Below the pieces are notes generated by a model. It was given only the letters and a program-made list of their open reading frames with translations, did no database searches and had not been told where the DNA came from. DNA of 35,387 bases from positions 1 to 35,387 of the forward strand of contig SVLM01000020.1 of assembly GCA_015067945.1 (NCBI GenBank). Direction: 5' to 3'. A program made the position numbers and the translations under genes. Shown here piece after piece: positions 16,205 through 23,819 of this stretch. This DNA comes from Oscillospiraceae bacterium. Its GTDB lineage: Bacteria; Bacillota; Clostridia; Oscillospirales; Oscillospiraceae. Position 1 is the first letter of the stretch. Each line of letters begins with the position of its first letter.

Positions 16205-16238
16205 AATTACTTCCTCCTGATTGGTAGCATTCATTATA
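16205..16238 (-). promoter_or_regulatory. Promoter and odd leader of the DUF4956 operon
   Basis: The minus strand has a perfect TATAAT (16233-16238) with only a weak -35. About 120 bases separate it from the DUF4956 start. The leader contains a strong AGGAGG (16211-16216) not followed by ATG, GTG or TTG at a usable distance. The next codons are GTA ATT AAG and the frame stops 10 codons on. The rest of 16239-16379 holds no gene. Confidence 0.5.
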
Positions 16239-16379
16239 GCACAGTTTTCAGAAGAAATCCACAAAAATAGACAAAACGAAAAATGCTATCTTCATAGCGA
16301 GATTTCCTGAACGCATTTCCTAAGCATTGGAGAGTCAAACCCCAATTGGTTTGCAAGGGTAACAATCCCACCGCATTAC

Positions 16380-16414
16380 AAAAAAGAACCTGCTGTAGGG
16401 CAGGTTCTTTTTTT
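16380..16414 (-). terminator. Terminator of the tubulin/VWA operon
   Basis: AGAACCTGC (16385-16393) pairs with GCAGGTTCT (16400-16408), with an A-run on one side and a T-run on the other. It lies just past the stop codon of the 1733-residue gene and ends the ~15 kb operon. Confidence 0.88.
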
Positions 16415-16418
16415 GTTG

Positions 16419-19400
16419 TTAGCGGATCACAATGTGGAGTACATTCAGTTCCTTGTTGCAATAGCTGCCGCAAGATTGTTGCTTTTGGCCATCGTTGGCA
16501 TAATTGATCATATCGAAAATGCCACGCTGGTTGATCAGACGGTCATTGAGAAGACCCAACATTGCACCATCCTTGGCCTTAAAGGAGAAATGCTTCTTTT
16601 CAGCCTTCAGACCCGAAAGAATGACCTTGCGGATGCGATCAGCATCGTAGGCTTCGAAATACAACTTGCTTCGATGGAAGTAATTGCAGGCCGTTGCCGT
16701 GCAGGTGGGGAATTGTTCTGCCTTCTGGATTCCACGGGAGCGAAGCAGTTCCTCGGTGGTGATACTGAAATAATCGTATTCCACATATTCGTTTTGCTTT
16801 CGCTCCTGGTCCGTATTGCTGCGGTCACCCCAGGTCACATCGATGTAGTAGTATTCACCCTCCAGCTTGATGAGATTCCATGCGTGCCATTCGCCGTCCT
16901 TGCAGGGGCCGATCACATAGGCACACTCGATGCCCAGGCGGTTGACAATGTACTGGAAAGCCTTGGCATAGCCTGCACAAACGGCCTTCTTCTCTACAAA
17001 TACGCCGTAGATGGAGCGCAGATTGTCGGGCTTTTCATGCCGGTTAGGATCCATCTCCTGCTCCCTGAGCCCGATGGAGTCATAATCGATGATGTCAACG
17101 ATATTCTCATAGGTGTGCAAGGCGGCCTCATAGTCGCTCATAGACGGCGTAATGCCCTTCAGGAACGGCTTAATCGCTTTTTCGATCTGCTTTTTCCGAC
17201 GCTTGGTTTCACCGGGGGTCATAATGTACTTGAAAATGACATCAACGGCAATTCCCGCGGTATTGTGCATCACGGAACCCATTCCGTTGGCACACCAGAA
17301 GATCTCCGCATTGTCCCGTATCACCGCGTTCATGATCTCAAGGCAGCGTTCCGCGGTAATCTCACGAACCAGGGGACCGGTTCTTTCCGCGTGGTCGGAA
17401 ACGGCTTGATAGATCTGGTCGTAAACAGCTTTTTCATCCCCGCTGAGGAGGTTGTAGTACATTTTCACCAGATTCTCGGGATTGCGTTCAGAGATGAAAA
17501 TATCACTCTCAAACTCTTCCCCACTGGGGACATCCCGATTCTTCTTGCCGGCCTCGTTGATGAAATAGGCAAAGGAGTCATTCTGTCCGGCCTTGTCCAG
17601 CTCAGCTCTCAGTGCATCCAGATCCGCGTTGCCCGCAAGGTATGCGCTCAGAGCCTCTGCCTCTATATCGAAATGGAGGGCAGACAGGGTTTGGATCGCT
17701 ACATAATCCGGATGAGCACGGAACAATGCACTTCCGTCGTCGTCCACATTCTGATCCTGCCAAAGCTCGGTTACGATTCGGGCCACAGTGCTGCAAATCG
17801 CACATTTGGGCAGTCCATACTCTACATATATATGACCTTTCATCCGGTCGCAATATGCCAGAGGAAGCTTGTCTTCATTACCGTAACGCTCCCGCAGTTC
17901 ACGGGTGGATACGAAGTCAATCCGGATGGAAGACGGGAAAGTATCCGCCACGGTGGTGGAGTTTTTGATGGCCTCCAAAATGCTTGCAAAGAGCTGATCC
18001 AGTTCCTCGTAGGTGGAAACGGAATTCTCCTTACAGTTGTTGCAAATGGTTCTGCCGTCCTCCAGCGTCTCCGCTACGCCTTGCTCCAAGGGCTTATGGC
18101 AGAAGAAGCAGGTGTTTTCATCCCCCACCCGTACCAGCTCGGAGCGTTCCACCTGATGGCGGAACTGGGAAATGGCTTTCTCCAGGCCCTCAAAGTCAAA
18201 GATCGCGGGGGGAGCATCGTAGCCGAAATTCAGGTAACGGTAGTCCTGACCTGCAGGAGTACGCAGCCAACTGAGGAAGTCTGCAGCGATGTGCAAAAGG
18301 TTGGTGACCATAATGCCCGCACCGTCAATCAGGGTTTCCACTACACCGTTGCCGCCCTGGACATCCTCAATGATGGCAAAGCGAAGCTTACCGCCCTCAG
18401 ATTCCTCTTGGTCGGCCTTATCCGTTTCTACGGAGAAACCGCCGATCCTGGCATACAAATCGCGAACAGCGGTTTCCTCTGCAAAGAAGGCGTCTTCCGC
18501 CTCTGCATCGTCAAACAGGTAGCAAACAGAAATACAGCGGTACTGATGGGGGAATACAGTCTTCATGAATTCCTGCAGCATCACTGCCAGCAGGTATCCT
18601 GCACTGTCTTCCACCTTCTCTGCCGTGTTCAGCTCTACCACCAGCATTTTTGTCTGGATCTGGCGTTTCACAGCTTCACGAATGGCTTCGCTATTACGAA
18701 GGTTGATGTACTTTGCAAAATTGGGTTTTGCCAGGTCCACCGACTGCAGAGCCTTCTCAATGGAGTAATAGCCCAGGGTATCTACGGTGATATCCGCATC
18801 GTATACCCGGAAATCCACATGGTCGACCATACTGTTTTTTGCCCGGTAATCATGGCCGAAGGAATGTACCTGCTCAGCACTGTTTACCGTATAGTAGCGG
18901 GTCTGGATATAATCCATGGGAACGCCCACGCTGGGAACCGTATCGTCCAGCACCACCACACCGTCCTCAACGGACATATCCTTGATGGTGTAGCCCCGGT
19001 TATTCCGCACCAGTATCTGACCGGGGATAAAGTGCTGGGTGATCTCACTGCGGAATACGGGAAGGTATTCCACGCTTTGGGTATTGATATACTCCAGCTT
19101 GACTGTTTTGGTATGCTCCAGAAGATTCTCGAAAAGCTTTTCCGAATCCTTGATGTAAACGAAGGTCTTGGTTTGCAGCTCGGAACTCTGCTCCTGCTTC
19201 AGGCTATACTGAGGCTCGTAATCCCGATCCTCCCCAAAGGCAGTGCGATAGCACAGGCGGACACACTGATCCAGATCCGGCTCCGCTCCAGCTTCGTTAC
19301 TGTCGCTCAGAAGGGCGGAAGCCCGGCGGAGGAATTCTTCTCTTTCAATGCCGTTGACAGCATCGCTGAGCAAAATGATGATGTTCGCACGGCGAATCTC

Positions 19401-21620
19401 GGCGTGCTCGGACATTGTCTTGCCGATCAGCTCGAAATGATCCAGATACTCCTCAGCCTGAGAGGTGAAGTATTCTCTCAGAAGGTAGGGCTTACTTACC
19501 ACATGCAAAATAACATTCTTCTTGCCGGCGAACCGGGAGAAGTTGTAAATGGCATTGGGCAGATTGAAGCAATCGTCAGCCACGATCACATAGCCAAGGG
19601 GAGAATCTGTAAGAGAGGGATTGTTCAGCTTCAAGCCGCTGATCTCATTACGCTGGCTGCTATAAATAGCACTGTCCGTGATCAGATTGATGTCGGAAAT
19701 TCCCAGTGTTGCCGCATCCTTTGCGATCTGCACCTCCAGGGAGACCTGATTGGCACCGTTGTCCACATAAAGAGCGGAGGTGATACCGGTGTGCCATACG
19801 AACACGCCTGTTTTGCTGACCAGTCCGAAGGAATGGAAGACCTCAAGCGGTTCATCCTCCAAATTAAAGAACTGTCGGATACTGTTGTCCAGGGACTGGA
19901 TATGACCGCTGGAGAAGAAGCGATAACGCACCTTTTTCTTCACCGCCAGAGAGCGGTCTGCATCCGGATTTTCCAAGATCTCCGGATCGGTGGTTGCCTT
20001 TTCCAGCTTCTTGACCATAATCAGACAGTAGTAGTTGTTCGCGGTCAAGATCTTATCCACATCGGAAACAAACACATCTACCAGTTCATCGAAAAAGTCC
20101 TTGCCGTCGGTGAACAAAGTAGGCTCCAGGAACTGCTCGGGAGTCAAAAGCAGGACATCTGCCCGCTGACCCTCGTGTAATTGCTCGTAGGTGCAAATAC
20201 GCCACAAGATGCGGGAGGATTTGGTCAGCTTGCTAAAGCCTGCCTGCAAATACTCCGATATGTTTTCCACATCCTTTTTATCCTTGCAGATGAAAAGAAC
20301 GCGTTTGCCGAAAGAAAGGGTCACAAGCAGATAATTCAGTATGTAATCCCCCAACTCGGAATACAAAACGGAATCAAACAACACATGCTTGCCATCGAGC
20401 ATATATTCCACGCTTTGCATATAGTCATTGTTGACAAAGCCTTTGGACGCACGAATGGCATTGGCCATGTTTTGAATGGACTTTTTCTTCTCGGAAAGGT
20501 GGTAGGTGCTGTTGCCCTCCACTGGCTCGGATTCAAAGTAACGGATCTTGTAGTTAGTGCCGTACTTCTCCATAATGGCGTTTTTCGCCTGTTCTGCAGA
20601 AACCTCGCCGCTTTCACGAAGCTGGGAGACAAAGGACACAAAGGGTGCCTCTGCCGTTTCCGCATCCTTGTATTCGCCGTTTAAGAACCAGAACAGTTCG
20701 CAAATCAGCACCAGTGCAAGGGTAGGACAGATATAGGAATTGTTCAAAAACCACACTCCCACGGAATAGACAAAGGAGTCTTTCTGCAAGGGGAAGAAAA
20801 TGGGAATCTGGACCAACAGGCAAAGCACTATATAGCCAGCTCCAAACAAAATGCCGAACAGACGAAGCTGTTTTGCCCAGCGGTAGGTGCCCACCTTAGC
20901 GTAGGCATAGTCTTCTTCCTGATCGTAAAACAGGCCGATGAAGGCAAACCAAAGGTAACGGACAAACTGCCCAAAGGACATATCGTCCGTTGCGGGGTCC
21001 TTCTTCTTTTTCTTCTCGGTCTTTTCCTTCGTAACCTTGAAATCGGAAGGATTCACCTTTTCCACGCTCTTATCCTTGGCAGTCTTGCCAAAGATGAGAA
21101 TGGATTCACGGCGTAATTTTTTCAGGTCCTTGCGTTCTTTTTCAGCGTGCTGTGCCTGATAGCGGGCACGGTTTTTATCCTTGCGTTTTTGCTTTTTGCT
21201 CTTTTTTCTTTGCTTGTCCCCCTCATCGGCACCGGTATCCTTAAAAACAAACCGATCCAGAATGCTGCGGAACAGATTTTTCACAAAGACAAAAGCAAAT
21301 GCTAAAGCAAAATTCAGTGCGAACACCACAATGGCATCCACAGTGTAGACGGTTCTGTCGGAAATCTTGGATAAAAGCCACGCAAACAGCTTCAGCTCGA
21401 ACAGCCAATTGAAAAAGACTTTCAAAAGCGGAGCAAAGCAAAGGAGTATGCCGCCCACCACAAGGGTTTCCAGAACAAACGCAATATTCTTCCAGGAATT
21501 CTTTTTCTCATAGCGCTTGGCAAACAAGGTCAATCCGGTGATCTTCCAAGGCAGGAAGGGAATGGCCAGGAGGAAAAGAACCAGCAACATAAGCAGTATT
21601 TTTACAAAGAAAAAATTCAT
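16419..21620 (-). CDS. Giant membrane protein: pseudo-helicase, Zn modules, transglutaminase
   Basis: A 1733-residue protein, last in the operon, overlapping the upstream gene by ATGA. N-terminal helices (about 3-22, 48-68, 95-116) are followed by a Lys/Arg-rich stretch (about 130-170) and two more helices (about 245-320). Residues ~420-1110 resemble an MrfA/DUF1998-type SF2 helicase that has lost its ATPase. RVLFICKDKKDVENISEYLQ and DVLLLTPEQFLEP keep fold landmarks, but there is no Walker A GKT, and the DEAD position reads VSDVD. A CxxC...CxxC zinc module (~1170-1200) and a DA1-like segment (~1255-1290) follow. In the latter, the expected HExxH position reads RIVTE in VARIVTELWQ. The C-terminus (~1450-1640) is a transglutaminase-like domain with an intact C1548, H1579 and D1594 (AVCAGYAKAF, WHAWN, YIDVTWGD). 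The transglutaminase call is firm; the other domain assignments are inference. Confidence 0.75.
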   Translation of the reverse strand: MNFFFVKILLMLLVLFLLAIPFLPWKITGLTLFAKRYEKKNSWKNIAFVLETLVVGGILLCFAPLLKVFFNWLFELKLFAWLLSKISDRTVYTVDAIVVFALNFALAFAFVFVKNLFRSILDRFVFKDTGADEGDKQRKKSKKQKRKDKNRARYQAQHAEKERKDLKKLRRESILIFGKTAKDKSVEKVNPSDFKVTKEKTEKKKKKDPATDDMSFGQFVRYLWFAFIGLFYDQEEDYAYAKVGTYRWAKQLRLFGILFGAGYIVLCLLVQIPIFFPLQKDSFVYSVGVWFLNNSYICPTLALVLICELFWFLNGEYKDAETAEAPFVSFVSQLRESGEVSAEQAKNAIMEKYGTNYKIRYFESEPVEGNSTYHLSEKKKSIQNMANAIRASKGFVNNDYMQSVEYMLDGKHVLFDSVLYSELGDYILNYLLVTLSFGKRVLFICKDKKDVENISEYLQAGFSKLTKSSRILWRICTYEQLHEGQRADVLLLTPEQFLEPTLFTDGKDFFDELVDVFVSDVDKILTANNYYCLIMVKKLEKATTDPEILENPDADRSLAVKKKVRYRFFSSGHIQSLDNSIRQFFNLEDEPLEVFHSFGLVSKTGVFVWHTGITSALYVDNGANQVSLEVQIAKDAATLGISDINLITDSAIYSSQRNEISGLKLNNPSLTDSPLGYVIVADDCFNLPNAIYNFSRFAGKKNVILHVVSKPYLLREYFTSQAEEYLDHFELIGKTMSEHAEIRRANIIILLSDAVNGIEREEFLRRASALLSDSNEAGAEPDLDQCVRLCYRTAFGEDRDYEPQYSLKQEQSSELQTKTFVYIKDSEKLFENLLEHTKTVKLEYINTQSVEYLPVFRSEITQHFIPGQILVRNNRGYTIKDMSVEDGVVVLDDTVPSVGVPMDYIQTRYYTVNSAEQVHSFGHDYRAKNSMVDHVDFRVYDADITVDTLGYYSIEKALQSVDLAKPNFAKYINLRNSEAIREAVKRQIQTKMLVVELNTAEKVEDSAGYLLAVMLQEFMKTVFPHQYRCISVCYLFDDAEAEDAFFAEETAVRDLYARIGGFSVETDKADQEESEGGKLRFAIIEDVQGGNGVVETLIDGAGIMVTNLLHIAADFLSWLRTPAGQDYRYLNFGYDAPPAIFDFEGLEKAISQFRHQVERSELVRVGDENTCFFCHKPLEQGVAETLEDGRTICNNCKENSVSTYEELDQLFASILEAIKNSTTVADTFPSSIRIDFVSTRELRERYGNEDKLPLAYCDRMKGHIYVEYGLPKCAICSTVARIVTELWQDQNVDDDGSALFRAHPDYVAIQTLSALHFDIEAEALSAYLAGNADLDALRAELDKAGQNDSFAYFINEAGKKNRDVPSGEEFESDIFISERNPENLVKMYYNLLSGDEKAVYDQIYQAVSDHAERTGPLVREITAERCLEIMNAVIRDNAEIFWCANGMGSVMHNTAGIAVDVIFKYIMTPGETKRRKKQIEKAIKPFLKGITPSMSDYEAALHTYENIVDIIDYDSIGLREQEMDPNRHEKPDNLRSIYGVFVEKKAVCAGYAKAFQYIVNRLGIECAYVIGPCKDGEWHAWNLIKLEGEYYYIDVTWGDRSNTDQERKQNEYVEYDYFSITTEELLRSRGIQKAEQFPTCTATACNYFHRSKLYFEAYDADRIRKVILSGLKAEKKHFSFKAKDGAMLGLLNDRLINQRGIFDMINYANDGQKQQSCGSYCNKELNVLHIVIR

Positions 21621-23779
21621 GCTTCTTCATTTCCTCCTTTCGGATTGACTTCATTTTCGGGCAGGAAGCAGTAAACTCTGCGATTATCCTTATGGAAATA
21701 GGATTCTTCTCCGTCCAGACGCAGACCCATTTTTGCATAATCCGCCTCATCGCCGCTTCCCGCCAGGGAAGCTCTCACATCAATCTTGAGCATGGTGATA
21801 AACCGCTCAATCAATTCGATCAGGGTCTTCAGACGCTTGATATGGTAATTCCGCTTAATGCCCTTTTTGGCGTTTTCCCGGTCTCTTCTCAGGATTTCCT
21901 GCCACAGAAGAGACTGGCTTTCCGCTTCTATCACGGTGTCCGTGTAATAGCGGTAGAGAGAGGCAATGCTATTCTTTCGTTCTTCCTTGCTCTTATCTAA
22001 AAGCTCGTTAATTTTGATGATCAATTTCTGCTTTTGCTTTTTGATGTACGCCATATAGACGCTTGCCGCAACGGCATACAAAAAGGCACAAAAGCCTACA
22101 AAAATGCCCACCTTAAGCCATACGCCCAGTTTCCCGGGGACGGCATTGTATTCGGTGTAAAAATAGGGAAACGCCGTAGCCAGCACGGTAAACACCGCAC
22201 CGATGACAGAAATCAGATAGCGTTTTCCTTTCCGCATCCAGTCGCTGTACAGCAGCACCAGATCGCGTGTTTCCAGCAAAATGTTTTTATTTGTGGAAAG
22301 TTTGTTTTCCGCATCGGTCACCCGCTCGATCAACTCGTCGCGGTCAGCCTCATACTCCTCGCGGATATAGGAAAGGCCCTGCCGATGCTGGGAATTTTTC
22401 TCCTCTGAGGGAGCAACAGGCAGATTGTCCACCAGTCTGCGGAAATCCTCAGTGCTTTGATGATCCCGCCAGTTCCAAAGTCCCTCTAAACAACTTTTTA
22501 CGATGCGGTTGTTCTGAGCACGGATCACATCGGGATCGTAATTCCCAAAAATCTCTTCCACCACTTCGTAGAAGGTGCGATCCTGGCCACGGAGCTTGTG
22601 CAAATGCTTTTCACCTTCGGAAGGCTGCTCCGACGGAGTCACACCGGACCGGTCGTTCATAATCAGCTCCGCCACCTCTTCGGCGTTCTTATCCTTATAG
22701 TCGGTTTTCTCCTTGACTGCCTGTTTTCTGTTTGCGTAAACGGTTTTACGCTTTGCAAAGATCTGTTCAATGGGTTCAAACCGTATGTCGATATTCTTTT
22801 CTTGGGAGAAATGCTTGTATTTTTTCAGTGCTGCAATGAGATAGTCCCGAATGGTATCCTTGTCAAAAACCTTGATCTGTGAGCACAACTTTTTCTCCTG
22901 GACACAAGAGAATATGTTGGCAAAGAGGCAGAAGAAGCCTTCTATCCAGCTCTGCTCGTTCTCACGGGAAAGGAAGAAGGACAGGTTGTTGCAGGGAATT
23001 TGTCCTACGCAGGCAAGAGAAGATGTCTCCATCGCTGCTGTCACTTCCTGCAGAGCCAGAGAAAGCACATCCGCATCGGGAGCGGATACCCGAATGGCAT
23101 CGGCAGTCGTCTTGAAAATTCCCGAAAAATCAAGACATTCATTTCCCGAACGGGAAATTTTCATATTCCAGGTAAAGTCCGCCTGGGTAATGTTTTCTGA
23201 CCAAGAGAAAATCTCCATCAGAATTCTTTGCTTTCTATCGGGGGCTCTTGTAACAGAAACGGTTGCCTCAGGCTCCCAATCGTCGCTGAGGTCTCCATTC
23301 TTGCGTTTTGTGGCGGCACGAGTCTGTTTCTGTGCCTTCTGTGCCTTTTCCGCTTCCAGCATCTTGGCTTCCTGCTCGTTTTTGGCAAGCAAAGACAGAT
23401 CCAGTTCCAGCTCTGCCTTCGCAGAATCCACGAAATACAGGCTGACACCACGGGGAGGCAGGTTCATTTCGCTGTAAAGGCGCTCGATGAGCGTTGCACA
23501 AATGTATCGCTCCAGCAGATCCCGGTAAATCTCCACCACTTCTTTGTATTCACTACGGGGAAATGCATCCAGATCCACCAGGACGATCAACTGGTAATCT
23601 CTGTCTACGGTATCTGTCTGCTTGAGCAGAGATTCCGTAATGAGCTTGGCGGATCCGCCAAGCTCATTCAGCTCACTTTCGAACCACAACAGACTGTTAT
23701 GGTCAAAGGGGGCCTTGAACAAAGTATCCAGCTTTGTATTCTGTGCCTCTTTTGAAGTATTGATTACAATGGTTTTCAT
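21617..23779 (-). CDS. Two-TM protein of unknown family in the tubulin/VWA operon
   Basis: I do not recognise a family for this 720-residue protein. It begins with an alpha/beta-looking segment (YQLIVLVDLDAFP at about 63-75) and a predicted coiled, Lys/Ala/Glu-rich stretch (about 130-160). A mixed central region (about 170-340) is followed by a long charged helical region (about 345-515). Two membrane helices lie at about 520-541 and 555-577 with a short loop between them, then a Lys-rich helical tail. Both large soluble parts should therefore be on the cytosolic side. The gene starts 40 bases after the tubulin-like gene behind AAAGGGGA and overlaps the giant gene by ATGA. This supports physical partnership with that protein, perhaps as an adaptor between polymer and membrane. 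Confidence 0.8.
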   Translation of the reverse strand: MKTIVINTSKEAQNTKLDTLFKAPFDHNSLLWFESELNELGGSAKLITESLLKQTDTVDRDYQLIVLVDLDAFPRSEYKEVVEIYRDLLERYICATLIERLYSEMNLPPRGVSLYFVDSAKAELELDLSLLAKNEQEAKMLEAEKAQKAQKQTRAATKRKNGDLSDDWEPEATVSVTRAPDRKQRILMEIFSWSENITQADFTWNMKISRSGNECLDFSGIFKTTADAIRVSAPDADVLSLALQEVTAAMETSSLACVGQIPCNNLSFFLSRENEQSWIEGFFCLFANIFSCVQEKKLCSQIKVFDKDTIRDYLIAALKKYKHFSQEKNIDIRFEPIEQIFAKRKTVYANRKQAVKEKTDYKDKNAEEVAELIMNDRSGVTPSEQPSEGEKHLHKLRGQDRTFYEVVEEIFGNYDPDVIRAQNNRIVKSCLEGLWNWRDHQSTEDFRRLVDNLPVAPSEEKNSQHRQGLSYIREEYEADRDELIERVTDAENKLSTNKNILLETRDLVLLYSDWMRKGKRYLISVIGAVFTVLATAFPYFYTEYNAVPGKLGVWLKVGIFVGFCAFLYAVAASVYMAYIKKQKQKLIIKINELLDKSKEERKNSIASLYRYYTDTVIEAESQSLLWQEILRRDRENAKKGIKRNYHIKRLKTLIELIERFITMLKIDVRASLAGSGDEADYAKMGLRLDGEESYFHKDNRRVYCFLPENEVNPKGGNEEA

Positions 23780-23819
23780 GTTTGTTCATGTCCCCTTTGA
23801 CCATTAAAATTTTGTGTGC

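Noticed and set aside
16413..20180. 1255-codon open frame on the plus strand
   Set aside because: It is in codon register with the giant minus-strand gene, whose transglutaminase triad and zinc motifs are clear. The plus product has no recognisable domain and starts inside the operon terminator.
18200..20400. Active DNA/RNA helicase
   Set aside because: No Walker A lysine loop and no DEAD/DEAH box are present in the helicase-like region, so ATPase activity is not supported.
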